Positions 16,019-25,339 of a stretch of 64,000 bases of DNA are shown here, piece by piece. A program made the translations under genes and the position numbers. This DNA is from an uncultured Lachnospiraceae bacterium (GTDB lineage: Bacteria; Bacillota; Clostridia; Lachnospirales; Lachnospiraceae). Under the pieces are notes generated by a model. That model was not told where the DNA came from. It made no database searches and saw nothing but the letters and a program-made list of their open reading frames with translations. How positions within the stretch are numbered: position 1 is the stretch's first letter; every line of letters starts with the position of its first letter. Location: positions 32,146 through 96,145 of the forward strand of contig CACZFI010000008.1 of assembly GCA_902780405.1 (NCBI GenBank), written 5' to 3'.

Positions 16019-17527
16019 CTAGCCCATACCCATCAGCTGACTGATGTAACTTTGCTGCTCTTGAAGCTTCGCCATAGCGGCCTCCATCTTCGCAAACTGA
16101 TCGTAGTACTTATCCTCCATCTTCTGGAGTTTCTCTTCCCACTTATCAATCTCTTCCTTCTTGTCATCGATATCCTCCTTCATGGTGATATCGTTGTAGA
16201 AGGTGAGTGCGCTGCTGGTGGTGCTGCGCTTCATTGCGGTATTCAGGTAATCGTAAACCTGCACGCCGAGCCCCGGCTTATCCTTTGTGCCTGCGAAAGC
16301 CTGGGAGAAGATCTCGGGATTCTTGGAAAGTGCTTCCTTGAGCTTATTCGTCTGGCCTGCATAAGTCTCGTCATCCTCGTCGCCTAAGATGTGAAGCTTT
16401 CCGCGCTCAGTACGATCACCGGTCACAATGCCTAAAGACGCAAGTGTAACGGTTGTGGTGTTGCCGTCCTTGTCGGTTACCTCAACGCCACGGTTCAAGA
16501 TGTCGCGCATCTTCTGCGTCAGGCTGCCAATGGTGCTGTCTCTCCTGAGAAGTCCCTTCTTCGCCTTCTCTTCCCACTTCTCGATCTGATCGTCGGACAG
16601 CTGATTCCTCTCATCATCGGTGAGCGGGTCGTAGCCCTCGGAGTCCTCGTTGTAGTAGGTGTTCATCTTGTCGATTAAGGCATTGTAATCCTTCACGAAC
16701 TTCTTGATCGTGTCGTACATGCTGTCTGTATCGGATGAAACCGTAATGTTGATCGGTGCGTCTCCCGTGAACTCTCCGGTCTCCTTGTCGTACTTGCCTG
16801 TCACCGACTTCGCTGTGATGGAAAGGCCGTTGATGTCGAAGGTGTTGGTCGCACCCCTATACTCGACACCGTTGTACTCAATGATCGCATCCTGTGCGTC
16901 TACCTTCTTCGCGGTAGAACCGAGTCCCAGCTTCTCAAGTGCTACGGCGTCGGAAGATGTGATGGTGAAATCGTTATCTGCTCCGGTATCGGAAGCATTC
17001 ACATAGAATCTGCCTCTGTTCTGGTCATAATTCGCACTGACGCCTCTGGAAGAAAACTCCTTCGCAAGGTCCGACAGGGTCATATCCGCTGTTACGGCAA
17101 TATCCTTACCGTTCACGGAAAATACCGTGCCTTCTGCGATATGCAGATCCGTAAGCTTCGTAGTGCCGCTCTTTTCACCGTCGATCACGCCGCCGGTTAA
17201 GTATGCGGAAGATGCAAGCTGCTTCACGGATACCGTGTGCGTACCGTTCGCAGCGGATGCGGAAGCGTTCACGCTGACTTTCGTCTCATCGTTCGGCTTC
17301 GCGGACTTCGACTGAAAAGAGCCGTTCGTCTTAAGTCCCGCAAGGCTTCCCTTGAAGAAGTTGTAGATCTCGGTATTGAGTCCCTGCCAGGCTTCTTTCT
17401 TCCACTCTAATTTCTGTTTGTCTTGTTTTACTTTGTCGACTTTCTTGGAGTTCGCTTTCACGAGCTCCTTGACCATGCTCTCCGTATCCATGCCGGAGAT
17501 CAGGCCTGTCATTCTCATACCACCCAT
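16019..17527 (-). CDS. fliD: Flagellar filament cap protein FliD (HAP2)
   Basis: Forms the cap under which flagellin folds at the filament tip. The 502 residues show the FliD N-terminal D0/D1 motif (TGLISGMDTESMVKELVKA, WKKEAWQGLNTEIYNF), a middle variable region, and the C-terminal coiled coil (about residues 455-500, EEIDKWEEKLQKMEDKYYDQF) ending in SYISQLMGMG, usual for FliD. The start is at 17527, where AGGTAGG lies 5 nt upstream. It is followed by fliS and the fliT-like gene and preceded by flaG, the standard Firmicute order. Confidence 0.95.
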   Translation of the reverse strand: MGGMRMTGLISGMDTESMVKELVKANSKKVDKVKQDKQKLEWKKEAWQGLNTEIYNFFKGSLAGLKTNGSFQSKSAKPNDETKVSVNASASAANGTHTVSVKQLASSAYLTGGVIDGEKSGTTKLTDLHIAEGTVFSVNGKDIAVTADMTLSDLAKEFSSRGVSANYDQNRGRFYVNASDTGADNDFTITSSDAVALEKLGLGSTAKKVDAQDAIIEYNGVEYRGATNTFDINGLSITAKSVTGKYDKETGEFTGDAPINITVSSDTDSMYDTIKKFVKDYNALIDKMNTYYNEDSEGYDPLTDDERNQLSDDQIEKWEEKAKKGLLRRDSTIGSLTQKMRDILNRGVEVTDKDGNTTTVTLASLGIVTGDRTERGKLHILGDEDDETYAGQTNKLKEALSKNPEIFSQAFAGTKDKPGLGVQVYDYLNTAMKRSTTSSALTFYNDITMKEDIDDKKEEIDKWEEKLQKMEDKYYDQFAKMEAAMAKLQEQQSYISQLMGMG

Positions 17528-17549
17528 AATGACCTACCTTTCCGATCCG

Positions 17550-18026
17550 CTAGCGCTTTTCGTCGACCAAGAGGCCTGCCATCTCCCAGGCTTTGGCCAG
17601 CATGTCGAGCGCCTTCTCCGGCGGGATCTCTCTGATCACCTCATCCGTATCAGAGTTCTTCACTGTGATAGAGATGCGGTTCGTGTCATCGTGATACTTG
17701 AAGCTGCAGCTCGTGTGATGTAAAGGGCTCGCCTGCTTGATCTTCTTGTTGATGTCTTCAACGGCTTCCTTTACCTTCTCGGGAGAGATCTCCTTGTCGG
17801 ACTGCACTTCTCCTCGCTTCTCGTCCTGGTACTGCTTGCTGTTCTTGTCTGCAGCACCGCCCTTGTCGGAAACAGGCTTGATGGTGTCTACCTGCAACGA
17901 ACTGCTGCCTGCTGTCTCTTCAGCTGCCTGAGCATGTACCTGGATGTCCGAGGATACCTTGGGTTGCGGCTTGGTTGTGGTTGCTACGTTGATCGCTCCT
18001 ACGCCGCCGATTCCGTCAAGTGCCAT
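17550..18026 (-). CDS. flaG: FlaG-family flagellar protein
   Basis: A 158-residue protein with a disordered N-terminal half and the conserved FlaG C-terminal domain from about residue 85 (FKYHDDTNRISITVKNSDTDEVIREIPPEKALDMLA). FlaG influences filament length in several bacteria; the molecular role is poorly defined. ATG 18026 is chosen because GGAGGTGA lies 6 nt before it, whereas the ATG at 18032 abuts it. First gene of the flaG-fliD-fliS-fliT unit, with a candidate sigma-D promoter upstream. Confidence 0.9.
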   Translation of the reverse strand: MALDGIGGVGAINVATTTKPQPKVSSDIQVHAQAAEETAGSSSLQVDTIKPVSDKGGAADKNSKQYQDEKRGEVQSDKEISPEKVKEAVEDINKKIKQASPLHHTSCSFKYHDDTNRISITVKNSDTDEVIREIPPEKALDMLAKAWEMAGLLVDEKR

Positions 18027-18108
18027 AATCATTCACCTCCGTGTGATCCGTCGCGCATACCTCCGTGTGCGCGCATAAAAACTACGTCAACAGTTACTTC
18101 TGTAACAT

Positions 18109-18136
18109 ATATCGACAGTTACATACCATAAATTTA
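18109..18136 (-). promoter_or_regulatory. Candidate sigma-D promoter of the flaG-fliD-fliS unit
   Basis: TAAA (18133-18136), 16-nt spacer, GTCGATAT (18109-18116) is close to the flagellar consensus. An alternative sigma-A reading (TTGACT, 17 nt, TAAATT) overlaps just upstream, so both sigma factors might use this gap. Confidence 0.6.
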
Positions 18137-18198
18137 CACCCAAAGGGCAAAAAAGTCAAGAAAATCCGCATAAATCGGGCATTTTTGAGCAGTATTTA

Positions 18199-18230
18199 CA
18201 AAAAAGGAGCCCGCAGGTTCTGCGAGCTCC
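18199..18230 (-). terminator. Terminator behind csrA
   Basis: An 11-bp stem (18220-18230 with 18206-18216, one wobble), 3-nt loop and a run of six T directly after it on the minus strand, starting 9 nt after the csrA stop. Confidence 0.9.
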
Positions 18231-18238
18231 GATTCATC

Positions 18239-18454
18239 CTAAAGGATCTTCTTCAATGCCTCTGCATCAAGCTGTGCAACAGCCTCACGGTTGGCATCCT
18301 GGATTTCTTTGTAAATCTCTTTTCGATAGATGGGAACCGACTTCGGCGCCGATATGCCGATCTTTACCTGCTCGCCCTTCACCTCGAGCACGGTGATCTC
18401 CACATCCGTTCCGATCATGATCGATTCGCCGCTTTTTCTGGAAAGTGCTAGCAT
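18239..18454 (-). CDS. csrA: Carbon storage regulator CsrA (translational repressor of flagellin)
   Basis: A 71-residue RNA-binding dimer. [15 protein letters not shown] at the start and VPIYRKEIY at about residues 40-48 contain the residues that contact GGA-loop RNA (Leu4, Arg6, Arg44). Start 18454 follows GGAG; an in-frame ATG 16 codons earlier lies within fliW and is unlikely. It begins 4 nt after the fliW stop, the standard fliW-csrA arrangement of Gram-positive bacteria, in which FliW binds CsrA non-competitively and frees flagellin translation once flagellin is exported. The hairpins at 13711-13730 and 14904-14917 are likely targets. Confidence 0.95.
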   Translation of the reverse strand: MLALSRKSGESIMIGTDVEITVLEVKGEQVKIGISAPKSVPIYRKEIYKEIQDANREAVAQLDAEALKKIL

Positions 18455-18458
18455 ATGA

Positions 18459-18920
18459 TCAGTTCTCCTTTGCTTTAAGTTCTTCGAAGACTTTGTAGAC
18501 ATTGTACTTGATCTCGTAGTCCTCGTTCTCGGCGATCACCTGCATCGCCTTGCGATTAACGGTGTTGATGATGATGGGCGCTTTAAGATTCGCAGTCATC
18601 TGCGTGAGGTCCGAAGGGATGGACATGGTCACCAGGATCATAATGTCCGCATCCGCGGGATTACCGATCTGCTTGGTGAGTTCATCCTCGATGATCGGTG
18701 TGTACTCCGCCTTGATATCAAGGGGATTGATCACGGGAAGCGCCATCAAAGGCTCCTCCATCGACTGCAGCCAGCTGATGCTGGAACGCTCTTCTTTATT
18801 GGTGTCATAGATCAAGGCAAACTTCTTGAGATTCTCAAATCCGATGATGCCTGCCGGAAATTCGATGAGCTTGTCATCTTCAATATCAACCGTACCAAAA
18901 AACTTTGTCTCTGCTACCAT
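18459..18920 (-). CDS. fliW: Flagellar assembly factor FliW (CsrA antagonist)
   Basis: A 153-residue beta-rich protein that binds either flagellin or CsrA and thus couples flagellin translation to filament assembly. [17 protein letters not shown] near the N-terminus and [29 protein letters not shown] in the C-terminal half are the family motifs. GGAGGAG precedes the ATG at 18920; the upstream in-frame ATG at 18968 has no RBS. It lies behind a terminator that follows flgL, and no convincing promoter is visible in the 64 nt between, so it depends on read-through or a weak promoter. Confidence 0.95.
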   Translation of the reverse strand: MVAETKFFGTVDIEDDKLIEFPAGIIGFENLKKFALIYDTNKEERSSISWLQSMEEPLMALPVINPLDIKAEYTPIIEDELTKQIGNPADADIMILVTMSIPSDLTQMTANLKAPIIINTVNRKAMQVIAENEDYEIKYNVYKVFEELKAKEN

Positions 18921-18983
18921 GTGTCTCCTCCTTATGCGTTGTAACCCCCTGCCGAAAGCATCGAACAACCCCTGCGTCCGGCT

Positions 18984-19019
18984 GAAAAAAGATCTGTCCG
19001 CCTGTATCGACGGACAGAT
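18984..19019 (-). terminator. Terminator behind flgL
   Basis: A 9-bp stem (ATCTGTCCG with CGGACAGAT), 10-nt loop, then C and six T on the minus strand. It separates flgM-flgN-flgK-flgK-flgL from fliW-csrA. Confidence 0.8.
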
Positions 19020-19036
19020 ATATTATAGCGTACTTC

Positions 19037-20590
19037 CTAGATATAATCAAGCAATGTCTTGTCCATCACCTTGCCTGTAGCAGCCAGCGCGGACTCAAAT
19101 GCAAGATTGGCTTCGTTAAAATTCGTGATGGCAACATCCGTCTCGATGTCCTCATTCTGGGACTTCAATTCCTTGAAGGATGCGTACTGCTCTTTCACGC
19201 GTGTCTGGATCATCTCCAGTTTCGTCATACGGCTTCCGACATCGGACTGCATTGCGGACACTTCATTCAGGTAATTCTGGAAGTTGGTGATATTCGCAGA
19301 GAAGGTCTTTTGCATATTCTCCTTCTTCACGGCCACTTCCACGTCGATATCCGCAAGCATCTCGTTGATCATCTTCACCGCATCATCGTTCGCCGCATAC
19401 TGTGCGTCGTTAAGCATAGCGGAAAGTCTCTTCTGTGTCTCCTCGGCATCCTGAAGATCCTTCAGTGCATAGATCAGATCGTTGATGTCATTGCTGGTTT
19501 CGGCGTTGATGATCTGATTGCCTTCGGTATTCACCTGAATGCTCTGGCTGAAGTTTACCTCATAGTAGATGGCCTGACCGTTCTCGGGCTGCTTGTAATC
19601 GATATCCTTCACGGATCCGTCTGTCTGAACGACATGCTGCGTACACTCGAAGTAATGCTCCGGTCTAAGGTCTCCCGCCTCGAAACGCTTCTTCGCGTAG
19701 TCGACCTCAATGTCTTCCATCGTCTTTAAGCTGTTGTAGATATCCTCGTCAAAGATGATCTCGCCTGTCTCCTTGATGACGTTGATGGTTCCGGGTGCCA
19801 CATCATAATAATCAGCCGCATCTGCAGGTCCTAATACATTGATGGTATAAAGTGAGGAAAGATCCGTCACCGTACCATCCTTCGCCGTAGCCTTGATGGA
19901 GAATACATTGTCTCCGGCGTTGTTGGTATCATCGATACCCTCGTATGCCACATTCATGCGGTATACCATCTTCGGGTCGATCTTGGTATAGGATGCGGAC
20001 GTACCGCCATTTGCGACAGCTTCCGAGATATAAGTATCCGCCTGATCAAAATCCACGGAGTGGAGCACAACATTCTTGGTGTCGAGCTCTGCAGGCTTGA
20101 TATGCTGCTTGATGTCGTAGGAGAATTTGGTGGTATCCTCCGTCTCCGTATAAGCGAGAGATCTGTCCGTCTTGTATCCGGAGAAAATGTACCGGCCCGC
20201 ATAGGTGGAGTTGCCCTCGCTCGCAAGCATATCCTGGAACTGGCGAAGCGTATCGATGATCGCGCTTCTGTCCTCGGTGTTGAAGGAATCCGTCGAGCCC
20301 TGCACGCAGTACTCGTAAATGTTCTTCATACGCTCGGTGATATTGTCGAGAGACGTAACGGTGATCTCGTACCAGGAATTGGCATCCGGAATGTTCTTGT
20401 CTCTGTACTGCTCAAGCTGATTCACCGTGGTGCGAAGTTTCAGTGCGCGGATCGCAACAACCGGATCCTCTGACGCCTGCTGAATCTTCTTTCCGCTGGT
20501 CATCTGCTGTGTTCTGTTATCTACACGCTCCATGCTCTTTTGCATATTGCGGAGTGCGTTCCCCGATACCATCTGGTTCGTAATTCTCAT
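19037..20590 (-). CDS. flgL: Flagellar hook-filament junction protein FlgL (HAP3)
   Basis: Second junction protein, connecting FlgK to the first flagellin ring. N-terminal MRITNQMVSGNALRNMQKSMERV and SGKKIQQASEDPVVAIRALKLR, and the C-terminal coiled coil ending in NEANLAFESALAATGKVM, are flagellin-like D0/D1 parts. At 517 residues it is longer than many FlgL proteins (about 300) because of a variable central insert from about residue 140 to 400. It starts 4 nt after the flgK stop and shares its transcript. Confidence 0.92.
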   Translation of the reverse strand: MRITNQMVSGNALRNMQKSMERVDNRTQQMTSGKKIQQASEDPVVAIRALKLRTTVNQLEQYRDKNIPDANSWYEITVTSLDNITERMKNIYEYCVQGSTDSFNTEDRSAIIDTLRQFQDMLASEGNSTYAGRYIFSGYKTDRSLAYTETEDTTKFSYDIKQHIKPAELDTKNVVLHSVDFDQADTYISEAVANGGTSASYTKIDPKMVYRMNVAYEGIDDTNNAGDNVFSIKATAKDGTVTDLSSLYTINVLGPADAADYYDVAPGTINVIKETGEIIFDEDIYNSLKTMEDIEVDYAKKRFEAGDLRPEHYFECTQHVVQTDGSVKDIDYKQPENGQAIYYEVNFSQSIQVNTEGNQIINAETSNDINDLIYALKDLQDAEETQKRLSAMLNDAQYAANDDAVKMINEMLADIDVEVAVKKENMQKTFSANITNFQNYLNEVSAMQSDVGSRMTKLEMIQTRVKEQYASFKELKSQNEDIETDVAITNFNEANLAFESALAATGKVMDKTLLDYI

Positions 20591-20594
20591 AAGC

Positions 20595-22463
20595 TTACAC
20601 CCCCGTCTGTGTAATCAGTCTGTCGTAGACCTCATTCAATACCTGAATGACTTTGGATGAGAGGTTGTAAAGGTTCTCGAATTTCACGAGATCCGCAGCC
20701 TCTTCGTTCTGATCGACGCCCGAGAAGGACTTTCTCTGATTGTCAATCGTGTATCTGATGTCATCTTGATTATCGGCAAATACTTTCATTTTTGAAATAT
20801 CTACCGCCATATTTGTGGTAACAGACTGTAAAAACTGGGATACGGTACCCTGTTCAAACATATTGACATCGGTCATGCCCTTTAAGATCTTGTCAACGAT
20901 CGGTCTGTAATCGATGTTGCCCTGCTCGATATCCTCTTTATAGGACACAACCACCTTCGACGGATCGGTCTTCCATGCACCGGAAAGCTCCCAGTTTAAA
21001 GACGTCAGGCGATAGTAGCTGGCATCGCTCGACTTGATCGTACCGGAGCCGACCATCGTATCTTTCAAAACAAAGTCGGTTCCGGGAACCTCCTCTGCGG
21101 TAAACATATCGAGACCCGGGTCGCCGTTTGCGTCCACGCCGGCCGTCGTCCACTGGTTCATATAGGACGAAATGGTACGCACGAGTTCGTTTAGTTTCGC
21201 CTGATAATAGGGGATGCCGCGCGTCGGGTTGTTGGCGCCCATGATCGCGGGATAGCCCACGATACCTGCAGGGAATTTCGCATTCTCCTCGATGTGCTTT
21301 TCGTTGTACATGGTGAGATTGGAGAATGTGAACTCGGACATATCGCCGTTTTCATCATACTCTGCCTCCCAGCCGTCATACATATACACACGGCCGTTCA
21401 GGGTAATGCTTCCCTGACTCGGGATGTTTAACTTGTTCACATTGATCGGAGCCGCCGTCTTCACCTTGATATAAGAGGGATCCTCGGAAATCTCCGTGGT
21501 GGTTCCGGCAAAAGCCTCCGCATTGTTGCCGTCGCGGATATTGAACAGGCCTTCCAGCTTACCGCCGGTCTTGTCGGATACAAATTTTTCTCCGGGCGTG
21601 CCGTCCGCATTTGCCCAGAATACGTCCACAAGACCCTCTGCATCATTCTGGTTTACACGCGCATTTCGCGGCGCAACCATCAGCTCGTTGAAGGTCATCA
21701 TATCGACCAGGATGTTATTATCGATACGCACGGTAAGGGACTTCGCATGTGAAGGCACTGCCTTGTCACCCACGCCGTACATGATGGACTCCTCCACCAC
21801 ATCGACCTCGACATACTCGGAAAGCTTGTCGATGCAATTGGTTCTCTGGTCACGCAGATCGTTCGCATTGCTGCCCTTAAGCTCAATGCTGATGATCTGC
21901 TGTGTCAGATCGTAAATCTGCTTGGAAAGGGAGTTGATCTCGGATACAGCCAGCTCGATCTCATCATTGATACTCTTCTGGGTATCCTGGAAATTGGCCG
22001 ACATCTCGTTCACCATATCCGTGAAAGAGTCAGCAGTCAGCGTATAAGAAATCCTGGTGGTGTTATCTGCGGGGTTGTCCGCGAGATCCTGCAGCGCATC
22101 CGACATCTTGGAAATCCACTTGGTGTAGCCGGAATCTCCGGAAATCTCGTTCATGTACAGCTGCATCTGCATCAGGTTGTCATTCTGGGTGTTGTACTTA
22201 TTGTACTTGGTGTTGGACGCCCAGTACTTCTCATCATAGTAGACATTGCGCACACGATCGACGCCCGTGCTCTGCACACCGGTACCCATCATGCCGTAGC
22301 GCGCCGAAATGTCCAGCGGGTTCGCAGCGCTGCCCTGCACAGCCTGTCTGGAATAGCCTTCCGTATCGGCGTTTGAGATGTTGTGCGATGTGGTATTTAA
22401 TGATGTCTGAAAATGATTCAAACCGGATAAGCCGGTATTTAATCCCAAAAATGTTGACGGCAT
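20595..22463 (-). CDS. flgK: Flagellar hook-associated protein FlgK (HAP1), copy 1
   Basis: The 622 residues carry the FlgK N-terminus (GLNTGLSGLNHFQTSLNTTSHNISNADTEGYSRQ, here quoted as its two halves GLSGLNHFQ and NTTSHNISNADTEGYSRQ), an EINSLSKQI helix, and a C-terminal D0 ending in LVKFENLYNLSSKVIQVLNEVYDRLI. It forms the first junction ring on the hook. It lies 23 nt behind another flgK gene with which it shares the ends but little of the middle, so this is an old paralogue pair, not a recent duplication. GGAGGAG precedes the ATG. Confidence 0.9.
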   Translation of the reverse strand: MPSTFLGLNTGLSGLNHFQTSLNTTSHNISNADTEGYSRQAVQGSAANPLDISARYGMMGTGVQSTGVDRVRNVYYDEKYWASNTKYNKYNTQNDNLMQMQLYMNEISGDSGYTKWISKMSDALQDLADNPADNTTRISYTLTADSFTDMVNEMSANFQDTQKSINDEIELAVSEINSLSKQIYDLTQQIISIELKGSNANDLRDQRTNCIDKLSEYVEVDVVEESIMYGVGDKAVPSHAKSLTVRIDNNILVDMMTFNELMVAPRNARVNQNDAEGLVDVFWANADGTPGEKFVSDKTGGKLEGLFNIRDGNNAEAFAGTTTEISEDPSYIKVKTAAPINVNKLNIPSQGSITLNGRVYMYDGWEAEYDENGDMSEFTFSNLTMYNEKHIEENAKFPAGIVGYPAIMGANNPTRGIPYYQAKLNELVRTISSYMNQWTTAGVDANGDPGLDMFTAEEVPGTDFVLKDTMVGSGTIKSSDASYYRLTSLNWELSGAWKTDPSKVVVSYKEDIEQGNIDYRPIVDKILKGMTDVNMFEQGTVSQFLQSVTTNMAVDISKMKVFADNQDDIRYTIDNQRKSFSGVDQNEEAADLVKFENLYNLSSKVIQVLNEVYDRLITQTGV

Positions 22464-22486
22464 ACGTTGCTCCTCCTTCTTCTATA

Positions 22487-24307
22487 CTAGCTTGTACCCA
22501 ACTGCTGGATCAGGTACTCGATCATCTCCGCAACGGTGTTGATGTATCTCGAAGATGCATTGAATGCGTGCTGGAACTTGATCAGGTTCGAGAGTTCCTC
22601 GTCCGAGGATACGCCCACAACCATCTGCCTTAAGTTGTCCAGTTCCAGGGACGACTGTTGTCCCGTCTCGGAGAGATGGTGATATGTATAACCGCGATCC
22701 GCAAGGTCATCGGTCATACCTGCATAATAATCTTTGTAATTGCACTCTACCAGAGAGTTGGGGCTTACCGTGGAGAACTTGGTGTCCCAAAGCTTCAGGA
22801 GATTGTCCACAACCTCCTGCGCCTCCTCTCCGTTCACCCGTGTTAGGGGAAGCAGGGAAGGATTCTGGAGAAGCGCCTCATTGATCTCGACATTGCCGGA
22901 GGAGTAGAGGCTGTAGTAATTGTCCGCATCCTCCTCGGTATAAACCTTAAATGTACCGGTGGTTCCGTCCGCAAGTGTCAGTGTCTGCTCCGTGTAACGA
23001 GGCTCGCTCTTTCTTACAAAAAGTTCCGTGCCGGAGATACCGTTGCTGTTACCCATGCCGATACCGGCCGCCTCCTCGTCGAGGATCTTTACGATGGATC
23101 CGTCAGCAAGCTCGACCTCCTTGTTCGGGCAGAGGGTATCATTCACACCGGTCACCATAGCGTGTACGAGCACGTCGAACTGTGCCATCAGGTTGGTAAC
23201 CGTATAAGGCTCTACATACTTGTTGAAGTAATCCAGCTTATCGGAGTAAGTCTGCAGGTCTGCCGCGTACTGCGCCATATCCGCCTGATACTCCGCATCG
23301 GTTGCGTAATCCGCTGCCACGGGGCGAACAGGTTTCACGGGTACATCCGTATAATTGCTGACAAAGTAGCCTCTTGCCTGAAGCAGGCCCTTCAGGGATC
23401 CGACATCGGTGTTGTTCTCGGCTGCGGGAATCTTGTTGATATTCATCAACGGATACTCGTCATCCTTCCACACCGGCATCAGGAAATCCGTTGCGTCCGT
23501 CGCAAAGTCATAATGTGTCAGATAGTTTTCGTTGTCGCAGATCTTCATACTGTCGAGCTCGTAAATACGGCCCTTGGTCACGAAGATTCTGCCCTCTATA
23601 TAGATCTCAGCGGTTCCGTCCGAATTGGTGATGATCTCGGTTCCGACAATCTCGGAAAGCCTGTCGTAGGCCAGGTTCCGCTGATCCCTGTAGTCGTTCG
23701 CATTTTCGATCCCGGAGGCCTCTGCCGACAGGATCTTGTCATTTAATTCAAGGATGGTCTTACCCAGGCTGTTGATCTCGGCAACCTCTTCCTTGATCTG
23801 GGTGTTTAGATTTCTCTGGTAGGTAATGAAGCTGTCGCGAATCGTCTGCACACGATCCAGGAATGTCTGTGCAGTCGCAATGTAAGAGCTTCGTGTAACG
23901 ATACTGTTGGACTCCTTCTGAAGCTCCTGAAGCGCCAGCCACAGGTCGTTCATGGAGGTATTAAAATCGCGGCCCTCAAGTTCTCCGAAGTAGTTCTGGA
24001 GCTCCTCAACGGCCTCCTCCTGCGCCTTGTAATACTTGGTTCGACCCACTTCCGTCCGGTATGCGACATCCGCAAAATTATCGCGGATCGTCTTGATCTC
24101 GGCAGTCACGGTTCCGAGACCGGACTGGTTCTTTCGAACGGCATTCTCACTCAGTGTGCGATAGCTTCTGTCAGTCAGGAGGACCTGCTGACGGCTGTAT
24201 CCTTCGGTCTGAGTATTCGTTAAGTTGTGTGAGGTGGTGTTCAGTGCGTACTGACTTGTCTGTAAGCCCGTAACACCGATCGACAACCTGCCCATGGTTC
24301 CGCCCAT
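22487..24307 (-). CDS. flgK: Flagellar hook-associated protein FlgK (HAP1), copy 2
   Basis: A 606-residue FlgK with N-terminal GVTGLQTSQYALNTTSHNL and TEGYSRQQVLL, a central EINSLGKTILELN helix and ANDYRDQRNLAYDRLSEIV motif, and the C-terminal NLIKFQHAFNASSRYINTVAEM. Its C-terminus is closer to the common FlgK form than that of copy 1. AAGGTGA lies before the ATG at 24307. Placed between flgN and copy 1. Two FlgK-type proteins could build mixed or alternative junction rings, or one may be specialised for the long third flagellin; this is inference. Confidence 0.9.
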   Translation of the reverse strand: MGGTMGRLSIGVTGLQTSQYALNTTSHNLTNTQTEGYSRQQVLLTDRSYRTLSENAVRKNQSGLGTVTAEIKTIRDNFADVAYRTEVGRTKYYKAQEEAVEELQNYFGELEGRDFNTSMNDLWLALQELQKESNSIVTRSSYIATAQTFLDRVQTIRDSFITYQRNLNTQIKEEVAEINSLGKTILELNDKILSAEASGIENANDYRDQRNLAYDRLSEIVGTEIITNSDGTAEIYIEGRIFVTKGRIYELDSMKICDNENYLTHYDFATDATDFLMPVWKDDEYPLMNINKIPAAENNTDVGSLKGLLQARGYFVSNYTDVPVKPVRPVAADYATDAEYQADMAQYAADLQTYSDKLDYFNKYVEPYTVTNLMAQFDVLVHAMVTGVNDTLCPNKEVELADGSIVKILDEEAAGIGMGNSNGISGTELFVRKSEPRYTEQTLTLADGTTGTFKVYTEEDADNYYSLYSSGNVEINEALLQNPSLLPLTRVNGEEAQEVVDNLLKLWDTKFSTVSPNSLVECNYKDYYAGMTDDLADRGYTYHHLSETGQQSSLELDNLRQMVVGVSSDEELSNLIKFQHAFNASSRYINTVAEMIEYLIQQLGTS

Positions 24308-24334
24308 ACGCTCACCTTCGATCCTTCCGTGGTC

Positions 24335-24865
24335 CTAGTTCTTCGTGTCAAACTGGCCGGAGACTCCCGCTCCGGCATCCCCGTACGCCGCGGGACGTTT
24401 GAACATATCCCTGGAATACTCCGCCGTTTCCGGGGCGCGGTCCAGGTTTTGAAGAAGATTGATGTTGTACTCGATCATCTTCAGGGATTCCTGTATCAAA
24501 TTCTGATTGTGTGCATTGACATCCTTCAGTCTTTTCGCAAGCTTTCCGAGTTTCTCGCTGATTTCCGAGAGCGGATCGTGAAACTCCGGCTGCGACTCCA
24601 GCAAACCTATCACATCAACGATGCGCAGATTCGCGCTGTTCTGCCCGAGCACACCTGCGATATTCTTCATCGTCTGCCGGCGGGTATTCTCAAGTCCCGT
24701 GATGGTATCCACCAGCAATTGCTCCTTGTCGGTGGTCTCCCGCAGGCGGTCCAGATTGTTGGACACGATCGCAGTGGTCTTCTCCGTGGACGCCACAAGC
24801 AACTGCTCGTATACGGCGTACTCTTCATTCAGACCTGTGATCAGATTCTCAATTAAACTTGCCAT
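24335..24865 (-). CDS. flgN: Flagellar chaperone FlgN
   Basis: A 176-residue helical cytoplasmic protein recognised by FlgN-type pattern (LITGLNEEYAVYEQLLVASTEKT, LRETTDKEQLLVDTI) and by its place between flgM and flgK, the usual order. FlgN binds FlgK and FlgL and delivers them to the export gate. The last ~25 residues are Gly/Ala-rich and likely disordered. It starts 46 nt after flgM. Confidence 0.88.
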   Translation of the reverse strand: MASLIENLITGLNEEYAVYEQLLVASTEKTTAIVSNNLDRLRETTDKEQLLVDTITGLENTRRQTMKNIAGVLGQNSANLRIVDVIGLLESQPEFHDPLSEISEKLGKLAKRLKDVNAHNQNLIQESLKMIEYNINLLQNLDRAPETAEYSRDMFKRPAAYGDAGAGVSGQFDTKN

Positions 24866-24911
24866 CCCAAATCTCCCTCGCTCCGAAGTACCTCATGAAA
24901 AATGCGTACTC

Positions 24912-25199
24912 CTAGAATGTACGTGCTGCATAAGTGGCAGCCAGCTTTGCGGCAAAATCATCTGCCGACACATCATAAGTGCCCGCTTCAATTCTGCTCT
25001 TTAATTCGGCGATCTTCGCTTCTCTCACATCAGGCACGGCCGCAAGTGCGTTCTTCGCAACCTGCATATCCTTGCCTACCGCGGAAAACGAGATCTCATC
25101 CTGAAAGCTGGCATAGCCTGCGCCTGCAGTACTTCCGGACTTCTTGGTGCTTCCGGTGTTATACATCTGGTTGATCATGTTAAATGTACCGATTCGCAT
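24912..25199 (-). CDS. flgM: Anti-sigma-D factor FlgM
   Basis: Holds the flagellar sigma factor inactive until hook completion, when it is exported or otherwise removed. The 95-residue protein has the FlgM C-terminal region (DVREAKIAELKSRIEAGTYDVSADDFAAKL). ATG 25199 follows GGAGG; the frame stays open upstream to 25418, but that part overlaps metG and a terminator and is not translated. It heads flgM-flgN-flgK-flgK-flgL and matches the many sigma-D promoters found in this window. Confidence 0.93.
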   Translation of the reverse strand: MRIGTFNMINQMYNTGSTKKSGSTAGAGYASFQDEISFSAVGKDMQVAKNALAAVPDVREAKIAELKSRIEAGTYDVSADDFAAKLAATYAARTF

Positions 25200-25233
25200 A
25201 ACTATCCCTCCTTTTGAAAGTTTCTCAATATGT

Positions 25234-25261
25234 TTATCGTAAAGTCTCCGCCGGAACATAA
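25234..25261 (-). promoter_or_regulatory. Candidate sigma-D promoter of flgM
   Basis: TTAT (25258-25261), 16-nt spacer, TACGATAA (25234-25241). Weaker than the flagellin promoters, and only about 35 nt before the ATG. A sigma-D-driven flgM would give the known negative feedback loop. Confidence 0.45.
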
Positions 25262-25270
25262 CCCCCGGAG

Positions 25271-25321
25271 AAAATTTTAGGGAACTTTTACGGAGATTCT
25301 TCCGCAAAAAGTTCCCTAAAA
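25271..25321 (-). terminator. Terminator behind metG
   Basis: A long inverted repeat (about 20 bp: 15 bp of AGGGAACTTTT-type sequence plus an inner GCGGA/TCCGT stem) ends in a T-rich run. It isolates metG from flgM. Confidence 0.8.
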
Positions 25322-25339
25322 ATGTCCTGATCCGTATAT

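Noticed and set aside
18921..18983. Separate promoter for fliW-csrA
   Set aside because: The best match (TTGTTC, 18 nt, TTACAA) is too poor to call.
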